Notes under the pieces: model-generated
Told to the model about the DNA's origin: nothing
The model's input: only the letters and a program-made list of their open reading frames with translations
Databases searched by the model: none
Translations under genes and position numbers: made by a program
In this document: positions 23,340 through 34,311 of the stretch, piece by piece
How the letters are laid out: each line of letters opens with the position of its first letter
How positions within the stretch are numbered: the stretch's first letter is position 1
Source: Acanthococcus lagerstroemiae
Taxonomy: Eukaryota; Arthropoda; Insecta; Hemiptera; Eriococcidae
Direction: 5' to 3'
Length of the DNA: 64,000 nucleotides
NCBI GenBank assembly: GCA_031841125.1
Contig: CM063114.1
Location: 28,403,266 to 28,467,265, forward strand

Positions 23340-24962
23340 GACGAAGTCAACTCAGTATAGCAGGATCGATTGAAAGCGAAGTGCGCATGCAGAGAGCAAC
23401 AATAAGTGAAATAATCAGTATTATTCAAAACCTCGACATCCGTAAAGCACCAGGGTATGACCTTATCACTGGACAAATAGTAAAGAATTTACCATGATAC
23501 GTGCTGAGACTACTTATCAGTATCATCAACCGCTCTATGGCGTTAGGATATTTTCCACGGCAATGGGAGGTTGCAACAGTTGTTACAATACTAAAGCCGA
23601 GCAAGCCACCTGATGATCCAGCCTCATATCGCCCAATCAGCCTCCTGCCAATCTTTTCCAAGATCTATGAAAAAGTCATCATCGCTAGACTCAACGAAAC
23701 AATTGTAGAGAAGCAAATAATTCCTGATAACCAGTTTGGATTCAGACTAAAGCACTCAGCAATCGAACAAGACCACAGAATTGCAAATACTATTACCATG
23801 TCCCTAGAAAAACGTGAATACTGTTGTGCAGTATTCTTAGATGTCCAAGCCGCATTCGACAAAGTCTGGCTGAAGGGACTTCTGTTCAAGTTGAATCGAT
23901 TCGCAACTAAGGGAATGTTCAAACTAATTAAATCCTATCTTAGCCAACGGTACTTCCAAGTCAAAATTGGAAACAACTACTCGGAACTTAAATTAATTCA
24001 AGCTGGAGTTCCACAGGGCTCAATTCTTGGCCCAACACTGTATTCGATCTACACCTCCGATATTCCAGAACCAGATGATGTACTACTTGGAACCTTTGCA
24101 GATGACACTGGCTATCTCTCCTCAGACAAAGACCCGGGCATCGCCGTCAACAGACTGCAGGAGGCACTCAACGAACTAGAAACCTGGCTAAACAAGTAGA
24201 GAATCAAAGTTAACCCTGCGAAATCCACAAACGTAACATTCATTTTAAACAAGCAGCCGACGGCTCCTGTCTTTCTGAACAACGTTAGGATTCTAGAGAA
24301 AGCAACAGTGAGATATCTTGGCTTGCACTTCGACTCCAAATTAACCTGGAAAGCTCATATCGACACAAAACTCAGTGAATTGCGTATCAAGCTACATCGA
24401 ATGCACTGGCTGTTAAACCGAGAATCATCACTCACCTTCGAGAACAAAATGCTGTTATACAAAACAGTGTTACTACCAGTATGGAATTATGGATCTCAAG
24501 TCTGGGGAACGTCTAAATCATCAAATATAAAAAGAGTTCAGACGTTCCAAAACAAAGTGTTGCGGCTGATAACAGGCGCTCCGATCTTCACCACGATAAC
24601 GGAGATACATAAGTATGCTGGTATGCCAAAAGTAACCGAATACATCGAAAAACTTGCCGATAAACAAAACGGTCGACTGCAGAACCATCCGAACACACTA
24701 GCACTACAAATCCTAGACAACACCAGCCCAAGAAGACTGAATCGTAAGCATTTTGTTGACCTGCTGAGCTAACTTTCCTCTTAAACCGCGACACACAGAT
24801 GATTGCAAAAATAAAGAGGGCTCAGCACTGGCTGAGAATCCCTCTACCAAACTATTTTAAATAGTACACATATATTTAATTTGTACCATTATGTCAATTT
24901 TTAGAGCTCCGATAGCTGGTAAAATTGTATAATAAAACCTTTAAAGAAAAGAAAAACAAAAA
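23340..24962 (+). mobile_element. Jockey-like non-LTR retrotransposon, 5'-truncated
   Basis: Contains most of an RT ORF (next entry), a 190-bp 3' UTR, AATAAA at 24931, and an A-rich end (AAAGAAAAGAAAAACAAAAA) that stops at 24962. The endonuclease part and ORF1 are missing, the usual result of incomplete reverse transcription. It is flanked by two ~700-bp direct copies of the same sequence instead of the usual short target duplication. Confidence 0.88.
23345..24772 (+). pseudogene. Jockey-like reverse transcriptase, two in-frame stops
   Basis: A single frame of about 475 codons interrupted only by TGA at 23495 and TAG at 24197. RT blocks in order: RKAPGYDLITGQIVKNLP (23434 on), SYRPISLLPIFSKIYEKVI, NQFGFRLKHSAIEQ, AVFLDVQAAFDKVWLKGL with the first catalytic Asp, AGVPQGSILGPTLYSIYTSD, and FADDTGYLSS with the catalytic Asp pair at about 24100. 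The thumb/C-terminal region follows: VRYLGLHFDSKLTWKAHI, YKTVLLPVWNYGSQVWG, IKRVQTFQNKVLRLITGAP. Motif order and sequence fit the jockey clade. Both stops sit where Trp is usual, so one G-to-A change each would make them. Catalytic residues are all present. Confidence 0.92.
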
Positions 24963-25800
24963 TTAGCGGGGCTCGAGTTGCAAAAATAGAATAAGTACGG
25001 ATTCGTTCTGTTGGAAAGCCGTGTACATAAAAATGGAACGTCGCAAAATCCAACTGACACGGTAAGAACTCCAGAAAAAGGATGGTCAGCAAAACTGACG
25101 ATATTCTGGTTTGCGAGTCGAGAAGAATCGACTGAGGTTGATATAATTCAATTCTCAAAGGCCGTGTCGCGTTTTCAGATTTGTGTGGTTCGAGTCCACG
25201 GTGGGACCTAAGAGTATCCGCAGAATCGAGACTGGGGTACAGGATCACACTGCATTATGCATTTCACCCCCCTCCCCCCAAGAAAAACAGAAGAAATAAG
25301 GGTGGTATAGAATACTATTTGTACCCCCCCTCCAACACACAAAAAAAAAGAAGAAAACAAATCAAAAGCTGGACTCATCCGTGAAGAAAACTCGCCTCCA
25401 ATCCCTTTATCGCCACTGCATGTGATTGCGAGCGAACGACAAGCGTCGTCGTTGGTGTCCATAGTGAGTATCGGGACTTGTGCCGGTTTACAGTAAAAAA
25501 GAGGACGTTTACGCTATTCTTGAAGGTTGATACGTATTTTTTGCTTGTTACTGGCACATTTGAGAAATTAAGAAACTGTAAAACGAGTTATCTTCAACTC
25601 TCTGGGGCAACTTCGATCATTTTAGTTTTTGTTAGACTTGCCCTTTAGTGGTGAAAGTTAGCAACTATTTGGCGGGTCTAATAGCCGAGTTATGCAGTAG
25701 AAGAATGATGCTCGAGATACCACTTTTTTATAATATATGGTAAATTATTAGATTAGTACCTACTGGTTTAAAAAAGTCATTTCTGAAGCGGTGAATTTTT
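24963..25800 (+). repeat. ~700-bp direct repeat, right copy, with extra tail
   Basis: Begins TTAGCGGGGCTCGAG immediately after the A-rich end of the jockey-like element and matches 22640-23339 to position 25665. It then continues into a tail (GGCGGGTCTAATAGCCGAGT, TATGCAGTAGAAG) that is lacking in the left copy but found alone at 18640-18830. The continuation shows that the left copy was interrupted at 23339 rather than ending there naturally. Confidence 0.85.
25369..25464 (-). pseudogene. Tc1-like transposase remnant, right copy
   Basis: Same block as at 23041-23138, in a better state: RRRLSFARNHMQWR, one stop, DWRRVFFTDES on the minus strand. It retains the Asp of the DES motif. Only one fragment of about 32 codons is present. 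Confidence 0.65.
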
Positions 25801-26014
25801 TCATTTTTTGAAACTTCAAAAAGTTGATCAGTATATCATTGATAACAATTTTTTTTTTGAAGTGATATCATACCATTATTTCTAGGTTCAATGGATACAA
25901 TTTTAAACGAATTTACCTCAGTACAAAAACGCCTGGTATCTGAGCTATTCAACGTTTTCTGATGGGGTAACTTTGATCATGTAATTAACAGGTATTATTA
26001 GACAAATAAGTACT

Positions 26015-26520
26015 ACAGTGCAGCTGGGGGCAGGAGAGGCGCGGGGTGATTCCGATCGATCCCGGAGGGTCCCGGAGATGTTGAAGAGCCGAGGCGGTTG
26101 GAACCAAGTGTCGGCTTTCGTTTCGGCCATCATGCGGAGGAAGATGGAGGCAGAGTGGTCGAGACAGAGGACAGGAGGAGAAGCTGAAGTTGCTGCTGCT
26201 GCTGCTGCGGCGGCGGATCCAGTTCAGCGGAGCTCGCCCGCAGTGCAAGGGCTGGAGCTGCAAACAGAGTCTCAAGCGATGAGTGAGTGAAGAGGAAGAG
26301 GCAGCGCGACCGGCTGTGGGGCACCTGAATTCCAGGCGAGCGCTCTGGGAGTGCGGACCTCGGTCAGTAGGGAACCTCATAGTGGCCCTGGCAGGACGCG
26401 AGCACCGTTCCGGCCAGGAGAAATGGGGACTCGGGCCCGGCCTCAAAGCGTTCCCCTCAGCACTGATGCGATGCCCGAAAGGGTAGTTTCCCGTGCTGGG
26501 GGTGCGGTGTCTTAGGGGCC
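26015..26520 (+). pseudogene. GC-rich fragment, probable 3' end of an R1-like element
   Basis: About 500 bp with markedly higher GC than the surroundings. The frame 26018-26290 includes VPEMLKSRGGWNQVSAFVSA then IMRRKMEAEWSRQR, like the extreme C-terminus of R1-clade ORF2 (W..V..F...V...K..AE..RQ), followed by an Ala run encoded by GCTGCTGCT repeats. The GC-rich tail to 26520 would be the 3' UTR. No RT motifs are present, so clade assignment is tentative; a CpG-rich promoter or exon of a host gene is the main alternative. Confidence 0.4.
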
Positions 26521-27394
26521 ACTTTGGAGCTCAATTCTGTTTATCATTTCTTTTTTTTCTTGGAACTTTTGGACTTTTTTCCTCCTACTAAGTCTATCAT
26601 AATAAACCTAAATTTATTTGCTCAGGGAGTATTTTCCATTTCTCCCTTTTTTTTTCTCTTATTGTTTTCATTGTCTTTAACTAGAATCCTTAATCGAGAA
26701 ATGAAATTTTACAATGATTTCAAAAATCTCTAGTCGGCGTTACCCCGGGAAGGGGTCGGTTGCTTCATCTGTTAGGAGAATATGTACTTTCAATAATATT
26801 CCAAAAAAACTATTTCTATCAGTTTTTTCCGTTCCCTATTTTCACTTATTCGGGTTGTATAATTATACTGAGCGACCTTATCAGAATTTGATTTAGAAAT
26901 CCGTAATTATTTTTATCAATATTTTCGAAGGGGATACGCTTGGTAGAAACTGACTTGTAACCAACTCCTAACGCATCTTAAAGCTGACTCTTTTCTCATC
27001 ACAATCGAATTTAAATAATCAAAATTGAATCCTGAATAATCAGACTGAAAGCTGAAGAGCCATCTATAAAAATTTAAAATACACCACCGCGTCCAACAAG
27101 AATATTTTAGAAGAATAGAAATCTTATTCTCATATAGCTGGTCGCATTTTATGAAAATTTTCTGAAATAAAGTTTCGGCCGCCTCTAAATTTTTTTACGT
27201 CAAAATTACTCAACATAACTTGAGTTTTTGAGAAAATCCTAGTACAGTTTTGAAATGTTCTTAGTGTTTCTCCTTCTTGATCTCAAATTACGTTAGTAAT
27301 GATGCCTGTAATGAGTAACTTTTTTTTAGCTTTCTTTCGGCGTCCTCTCGAGAGTCCATACTATCGCCTCGTCCCCTCTGACTTTTTCCATTGT
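26521..27394. other. Unassigned AT-rich sequence
   Basis: Long T runs; no gene or repeat recognised. Confidence 0.4.
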
Positions 27395-27745
27395 TTGTCA
27401 CCCGCGCCGCTCCACCAGTGGCACACTTTCCATCGTCTGTTGCCTATGCCGCTCTTTTCATCATCTGTCGCCCGCGCCGCTCTTTCTGTCATCCGTCGGC
27501 CGCGCTGCCCTTCTCGTCTTCTCTCCCATGCCGCTCTTTCCATCATCCGTCACCCGCACCGCTCTTTCTGTCATCTGTCATCCGTCGCTTGCGCCGCTCT
27601 TTCCATCATCCATCGCCCATGTCACTCCCTCCATCGTCTATCAATCGCGCCGCTCTTTTCATCATCTGTCATCCGCGCCGTCACCCATGGTTTGTCGTCT
27701 GCGCCGCACTTTCTATCATCATCTTTCATCCACGCCGCTCTTGTC
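27395..27745 (+). repeat. Minisatellite, ~28-30 bp unit
   Basis: Diverged tandem copies of a unit like CGCGCCGCTCTTTCCATCAT followed by CTGTCGCC, about twelve in all with indels. All three plus-strand frames stay open (185, 135 and 75 codons), reading HPSPAPLFPSSV-like strings, because the repeat lacks stops; there is no sign of a real protein. Confidence 0.8.
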
Positions 27746-28480
27746 GCAGCTGTGACTCCGAAATTAATGAATTTTTCGAGATTGCACTCAGTTTATAGAG
27801 TTTCAAAGTTATTGAATTCGATTCTGAAGTTAGTATTTACATACCAGGGCCTCTAAATAAGTTGAGACTAAATACTTTCCATTTCCCCCCCCCCTGAAAT
27901 TCACTTAGCGGTTCTTAGGTAAATGAACTTGATTTTACAAATGCTCTGGGACCAAGTAACAGAATTTCCGAAAAAGTACTACTGGGTATCATTTGGCGGC
28001 AGTCCTTATGAATGGCACTTACGACAGTCAGATCAAAAAATTAACCCCAAAATCGGCATTTTAACACAAGTATCCCTTTCTTGGAATCATAATACTAGTC
28101 TTAATTTACTTTCTTAGCTCTCCCTCCATTTTGGAGCTACCCGCTAAAAATAGTTTTAGATAGGGATGTATACGCTGCAGAGAATAGGTTTTTCAAGGTC
28201 ACAGAGGCTAGTATTCACATACGCCCCCCCCCCAAGCCAGCAAAGAGGTTGAGACTAAATATTTCTTGTTTTCGAAATGGTATTCCGAGGGTTGGTTTCA
28301 AAACCCGATTCGAGCGCTAGGTCGAATCGTAGAATTACGTATCAAAAAATTGTTTGGCTGAACCTCTTTAGGTGGCAATTATTTTTGATTAATACCCCTG
28401 CTCCTTTATAGGCAATGGAATTAATTTGTAGAATTAATTTTTTCATTAGCTTCCTATCTTTTTTCGAACTTTCACACTGC
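27746..28480. other. Unassigned sequence
   Basis: C runs at 27885-27894 and 28224-28233; no gene or repeat family recognised. Confidence 0.4.
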
Positions 28481-28950
28481 AAAAATTACTTTTGCAGCCT
28501 TAGGTTGAAAAATCGTATCTTCGAAGATCCACTAAATTTTACCGTTAATTCGTGGAAACGCTGCTTCGATGTAAACATGGAAAATTGCTGTTTGTGGATT
28601 TTCTCCCAGGAAATTTAAATCTGTAAAATTTCCCAAGTGATAAACTTTATGTACTGGGTAATTTCGATTTTCATTGGCTTGGAAGAGTTGCATCTCATCC
28701 CATCTGTCTGGTTTCAGAATACGAAATTTATTAATTTTATTTTTCACTTTCTTTCTTGTGTCCCTTCGAATTTTGATACGAAAAATTTGTTTTTTACAGT
28801 TTTTGGTAGAATGATCGTATTCCCGATGATCCATAGAACGCTGATTCGTTGAAGCCCTTCTGTACAAGCACCGAACATCGAGTTTTGGATTTTTTCCGTG
28901 AAAGTTCTCAATTTTCCTAATAAAATTCGTCGTAACCAGGCTAACGGTAT
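28480..28950 (+). repeat. Two diverged ~260-bp direct repeat units
   Basis: The order GAAAAATCG/TTTGGTAGAATGATCG, then GATCCA, then a Cys/Arg-coding stretch and GTGGATTTTCTCCC versus TTGGATTTTTTCCG, recurs about 260-300 bp apart. A 152-codon minus-strand frame covers both and shows no recognisable domain. Confidence 0.35.
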
Positions 28951-28956
28951 ATATAA

Positions 28957-29661
28957 TGAGTGCGTGCAAATGAAAGGGGCCTAAGAGCAAAAACGTAGTT
29001 TTGAGATAAACGCGTTCAAAGTTTCAGTTTGTTACCACATGAGAATAAATAGAGATAAAAACGTGCGGTAGAAAAGGTACTAAACTAGATGTCTTTAACG
29101 TTCCAAATCAGTTGATGTACCTTTGGTAGAAATATGTTCCTATTTTCGGCAATTTTTCAAAGTAGACTCTATGAGTGCCCTTTTCATTGGCAGTGAATTT
29201 TTGCATCGAAATTGAATATTAATCTATGTTGTTATGGTCTAAAAAGGTATTTTAATGAGAAATTAATTTAACATTCCAAATCAGTTGATGTACCTTTGGT
29301 AGAAATAATCCTATTTTCGGCAATTTTTCAAAGTAGACTCTATGAATGCCCTTTTCATTGGCAGTGAATTTTTGCATCAAACTTGAATATTAATCTATGT
29401 TGTTATGGTCCAAAAAGGTATTCTAATGCGAAATTAATACAAGAACACAACGAATCCACCAAACCAGTCAAATTTTTTCAGTAGTATTGAAAACTGCTTG
29501 AACAGAAAATTTAATAAGACTGATAACTCTGCGACTATTATACCTAGATATCAACACGCGGTTTTCACTACTCGATAGAGCGCGCTTCAGGGCATCAGAA
29601 TAGTCGATGTCCGCTAAAGGGCCTAATTGTCACTTAGGCCCCTTTCATTTGCACGCACTCA
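28957..29661. mobile_element. 705-bp element with perfect 29-bp TIRs
   Basis: TGAGTGCGTGCAAATGAAAG followed by GGGCCTAAG (28957-28985) is present as an exact reverse complement at 29633-29661. The interior has no open frame of note and contains a tandem duplication of 173 bp. Flanks are AT-rich and I could not fix a target duplication, so the superfamily is open. Perfect long TIRs with a non-coding interior point to a recently active non-autonomous DNA element. Confidence 0.82.
29099..29445 (+). repeat. Two tandem copies of a 173-bp unit
   Basis: The unit starts near GTTCCAAATCAGTTGATGTA and includes CATTGGCAGTGAATTTTTGC. Copy 1 begins at 29099 and copy 2 at 29272, with about 95 percent identity by eye. 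Both lie inside the 705-bp TIR element. Confidence 0.88.
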
Positions 29662-32600
29662 ATATTGTAATGATTTCGATTTTTAAGGGTTCGATTTGTC
29701 AATGAATACATCGGCTAAAGTTCAATTATATTTTTGTTTTATTTTTATTTTTAATTTTTGGAATTTGAGTTTCCTCCTACTTACCTAGTCTGCCATAATA
29801 AAATTGACGCGAAACGCTGCTCTCAACTTCATTTTTATTAGTTGCTCGGCGAATGTCTCTCTTTTTTATCCCCCCCCCCCAATTCCTTCGACAACTAACA
29901 TCCTTGAATGAGTAATGTGACAGTGATTCAAAAGAGAGTCACTTCTTACCGCGTTGCTCTGATTAAGAGTTTGTTGTTTTATGTTACGTCAGGAGACTAC
30001 TGTTCAACAATATTTTCCGTAAAAACATTTACTATTATTTTTCTGTGCCCTCCCTCGCCCATTATGATCTCTTGTTCAGTTTTTTCAGTAAGGTCAAATG
30101 AATATTTGAAGGATTCGTGTTTGGCTTCTGGAGGGCAAACTGAAGTTGAAACAAAAATTCTATGACTTTTACACTCAACAACATCAAGAACCCCAATTCT
30201 GATACCTCGTTCAATTTGTGAGCAAAGTTAACTAGGTTCATTTTAAGAATTCAAATTTAGATCTTGCGACCTAAACTGGAATCGGATCAAAACTGGGATA
30301 CAATTTCGGGTTTAATTATTTCGGCAAAGTCAAATTTAGCCATTTGAAGAGAAAAAGATGGATTTCGGAAATCAGTTTGGATCAAATCGAAACTCAGAAA
30401 TAGTTCGATATTTTGTTCAAGTTTCCAAGTTGGGCTAATCTTACCATTTAGCGGGATAGAGTTTGAATTTTTGGGCACAAATCGAAGTAGCATTAAGAAT
30501 CTGTTTCAATTTTTTTCTGCGATCCAAGAAATTCCGGCATCGATACTTTCTTCATTATTTTCAATAACGTAAAATCGGCTCACTCCAAGGGGCCCAATTT
30601 AAAGTTTGGGTCCTGAACTGGGATTAGATACCTTTTTCAATTTTTATGCAAAGTTAAGCTGGCTCCTTAGATGAAGGAGAAAAGTCGAATTCACGCTCAA
30701 ATCTTCGGATCGAAAACCTGATTGCAGTTAGAAACCCCTATTTTGATATTTTGTTTGACGATTCTACTTAAGATTCCAAAATTGGTGGCAAGAAAGATTC
30801 TCTTTTTTTCTCATTTTATTAAACCCATAAATTCATTAAAAACCATGGAAACAGGCAGGGACAGATAATTTCTCGTATTATTCTCCAGATGGTTTGATGT
30901 ACAGTTAATTATTAGCGGCGATAATAACGAGTGTGAGATCCAACATTTTTTTGACTTTTCATCAATGAATCTTAATTGAAAATCCATTAGACCAATAACA
31001 GACATGATATATATAGAACATTTCACGACACGTGCCAGTTTCAAAATTATTGGACTCCTTGTTCATTTTATGCAAATTATATCTACAAAGGCCCATGAAT
31101 ATGGAGTTGGAAAGAAAATTATTTTCCAGGATATGGACACTACATTGGTAAGCTGGAACACAAAAGTATTACCTAATGAAGCATCTGACTGTAATTTGAG
31201 CTTTCTCTTCGTTCTATGTCTTATTAATGTACTGATGTCTGGAAACATCCGAAAAATCCTAATCAGGCTTCGAATAGGCTTACGTCTTACACGAGGCCCG
31301 AAAGAGTGTTAAAGTTTGTAAACATGTATGGTAGAGAGTCAATCTCGTGTTTAGAAGAATGTTCAGAAGTGTAAAATATATCTGCCAGAGTTTTGAAAAG
31401 AGTCCTAAGTAAATCGAGAATTCTTGAAAGGTATTCAATCAAGCCACGAAAACTCTAAAACCGTATTTTAGTCAGCTCAAACTTTCAGTCCCTTGATTTA
31501 AAAACCTAAATTTTCACTGAAATTTGACACACTTGATTTTTATATCACAATGTAACTTTCTACGTGGAAAAAATAAGTTCGTTTACCATATAGGTGGCGG
31601 AACTGAAGATAGCTGCCACCGCTAAGATTTGGGAAATTTCATGCTTTCTACAAGGAAGCATAAATAAAAAGGAGATATTCGAAATGCCTATTTTATCCAA
31701 ATATCAAGTGGACTATGCCCCTTCTTTTTGTTTCATAGTTTCTTCTCATCACCCCATTTCTTCTTTATAAAAATAATTTACACCACCAGATGATGGACCC
31801 TAGTGCACATGCCGTATATCATTTCAAACGGTCGACACAAGAGCAATCGTCAGTTTTGCCCAATTACAGATGAATGAAGGTGTGACCAAGTTCATCTTTG
31901 AACAAAGCTTTTCAGTTTTGGTTGAAGGTCGATTGAACATGTCAACAAGTAAATTAAACAACACTATCTTTCTCCAGATGCAACTTACCAAGTTTCACAA
32001 GGTGATGCAACAATGTTTTACCCAACAACACGTACCCAAATCGAATCGAAACGTCTCCAAGGTTTCGACAATCTTGCAAGAAACTTTTCCACACACGAAG
32101 AAAGACCGCTCGAATTCTAAGTCACGAGTGTACGACACATTACCTACAATAATACTGAAGAAGATGTTTGTACCGAGCACCCGAAAAGAAACATAAAAAA
32201 AGTCCGAAAGTTTTGTACGTGTTTCTTCCCTTCCACTAACCCTCGGGTAATTCAGTGTACAGTGAAGGCTGAAATCTGCCCGAAATCATTTGAAAATCCG
32301 AATTATTCGAGTATTAAAATGTAGCCATACAATTTAACCCAAAAAATCCCACATGTCATCGTCATTCGTTTCCACTCAACAGTTAATGTACGTAAACATG
32401 CACGCATTTGAGCGGCGAGTGGTTTCCCTTCCACACGACTAGTAAATCGTTGTTTTGAAGAAAAAAGAAAAAAAAAAAAAAAAAGTCCGAGTGTGTCAAA
32501 AAACCAGTAAAACGCAAACGTGTTGAAAAATATTTCGTGTAGTTGTATTTTCCTGCGCCGAAATATTACGTTCGCTCGAATGAACATTGTTTTTCCCTTC

Positions 32601-33119
32601 GCTCTGTTTCCCTTTAATGGGTCTATGATAAGATGACAGTTTTCTTTCTTCTACGAAGGTTCGCAGCACATCAGAAAAAGTAAACTCGAGAAAGTGGGTG
32701 ATGATAACTGATGATGAAATACGAAATGAATCACGGGGACCAGCCAGATTTAGAGTGGTACTTTTTCGGAATACTTATGTGTAGAAACTTGTTCGGCTTT
32801 TGTGCAGCAGGGCTGATAGAATAGACTCGCAGATGTACGGTAGGCAGAATTCTGCTGTTTACTTTGTCAAGAAGCGTTGGAACGACGATACAACAATAAA
32901 AAGCCATCGCAGCACATCGAATTTTCGGTTACAAATGATAACATATTTGCAGCCATCTGCCTCTTTGTTTGTGGGGTTCCTCTCCGTAAGTGCGTATGAG
33001 AAACAGAGACACTGAGGTTAAGGAGGCAGAAGAGGAACTAGTTGATTACGAATGTGTCTGCCAAACTGCCTTCCTGCCTGCTTGCTCACCTGTCCGTCCG
33101 TCCATCTATTCCCCACAAC
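29662..33119. other. About 3.4 kb with no recognised gene
   Basis: Between about 30180 and 30780 there are weak, strongly diverged repeats (phrases like GATACCTTTTTCAATTTTT and GCAAAGTTAA...GGCTC, period about 130 bp). A 108-codon frame at 31870-32196 is Ser/Lys/Thr-rich with no recognisable domain. A poly(A)-like run lies at 32461-32484. Nothing else supported. Confidence 0.35.
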
Positions 33120-33124
33120 CGCAG

Positions 33125-33775
33125 GCCTGAGGGTAATTCAAGGTACGCNNNNNNNNNNNNNNNNNNNNNNNNNNNNNNNNNNNNNNNNNNNNNNNNNNNN
33201 NNNNNNNNNNNNNNNNNNNNNNNNNNNNNNNNNNNNNNNNNNNNNNNNNNNNNNNNNNNNNNNNNNNNNNNNNNNNNNNNNNNNNNNNNNNNNNNNNNNN
33301 NNNNNNNNNNNNNNNNNNNNNNNNNNNNNNNNNNNNNNNNNNNNNNNNNNNNNNNNNNNNNNNNNNNNNNNNNNNNNNNNNNNNNNNNNNNNNNNNNNNN
33401 NNNNNNNNNNNNNNNNNNNNNNNNNNNNNNNNNNNNNNNNNNNNNNNNNNNNNNNNNNNNNNNNNNNNNNNNNNNNNNNNNNNNNNNNNNNNNNNNNNNN
33501 NNNNNNNNNNNNNNNNNNNNNNNNNNNNNNNNNNNNNNNNNNNNNNNNNNNNNNNNNNNNNNNNNNNNNNNNNNNNNNNNNNNNNNNNNNNNNNNNNNNN
33601 NNNNNNNNNNNNNNNNNNNNNNNNNNNNNNNNNNNNNNNNNNNNNNNNGGTACGCCTAACGAATACAACGCTCGGGTAGACGGAATTCCTAACAAGGTCA
33701 TAAAGCACAATGGGAGTCCCTAGGGTAATTTGGGGGTATACTTAGCAAATACAACGCTGGGGTAGAAGGAATTCC
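33125..33775 (+). repeat. ~86-bp tandem repeat containing the assembly gap
   Basis: GGTACGCCTAACGAATACAA (33649) and GGTATACTTAGCAAATACAA (33735) start two units, each ending near GGAATTCCTA. The sequence just left of the gap (GAGGGTAATTCAAGGTACGC) matches the join between those units (TAGGGTAATTTGGGGGTATAC). The array therefore enters the gap from both sides. Confidence 0.7.
33149..33648. other. Assembly gap, 500 Ns
   Basis: Exactly 500 unknown bases, a typical scaffold placeholder, so the true length is unknown. Open frames drawn across it are artefacts. Confidence 0.98.
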
Positions 33776-33819
33776 TATTATCGATACAAAAATCGACTCT
33801 TAAAATTCATCATTATTTC

Positions 33820-34015
33820 CGGTGCGACATTGCGGTCGAATCTGATATAGAATTCGATACAGAAGTCGAGTCACCATGCCGACATCGAATTAGAGATAGA
33901 ATTCTACATCAAAGTCGATACACCATGCGATTCAGAAGTTGATGTTGCGGTAACTCGACTTTTTGATTGAATTCTATATCGATTTCAATGACAATGTCGC
34001 ATTTGACGTGCTGAC
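33820..34015. repeat. Diverged inverted repeat with ~60-bp arms
   Basis: GTGCGACATTGCGGTCGAAT...ATATAGAATTCGATACAGAA...GTCGAGT (33820-33880) returns in reverse complement at about 33950-34012 (GAATTCTATATCGATTTCAA, then ATGTCGCATT). A third partial copy (AGATAGAATTCTACATCAAAG) lies in the loop. Confidence 0.55.
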
Positions 34016-34139
34016 ATTTGTCACAAAACAGGACAGACATATCTTAGCCAAGCCTCCTAAGACGGTGCTTCAACACCTCTGTCGAAGGTGGCACTTTCCC
34101 GACTTTCTTACAAACATCAAAAATAGTTACAATGTACAA

Positions 34140-34245
34140 GTCGCGGAACAGGGAAGCGGTGGACAACCACAGACCAATTGCATTACTCAAAAGTAATGGA
34201 AAAATTGATGTACAAAATGGTGCTCAGTTATGCGGTGACCATCTC
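34140..34245 (+). pseudogene. Small reverse-transcriptase fragment
   Basis: With one frame change this reads VDNHRPIALLK then VMEKLMYKMV, close to the YRPISLL...K..EK block at the N-terminal side of RT domains. Only about 30 codons survive. The following segment CTTCTGCGTAGCACGATGCGAGCGTCT also occurs near 39760, so it is part of a dispersed repeat. Confidence 0.35.
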
Positions 34246-34311
34246 CTCTCTAACTTCCGCATAAATTGTCCTGCGTGGCTACCTTCTGCGTAGCACGATG
34301 CGAGCGTCTAA

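Noticed and set aside
23501..23503. Translation start of the jockey-like RT at 23501
   Set aside because: The codon is GTG and the RT homology runs upstream through the TGA at 23495, so it is not a real start.
27299..27856. 185-codon frame and two overlapping ones
   Set aside because: They lie in a ~28-30 bp minisatellite and show only its repeated peptide.
33042..33723. Four long frames on both strands
   Set aside because: They are almost entirely unknown residues from the 500-N gap.
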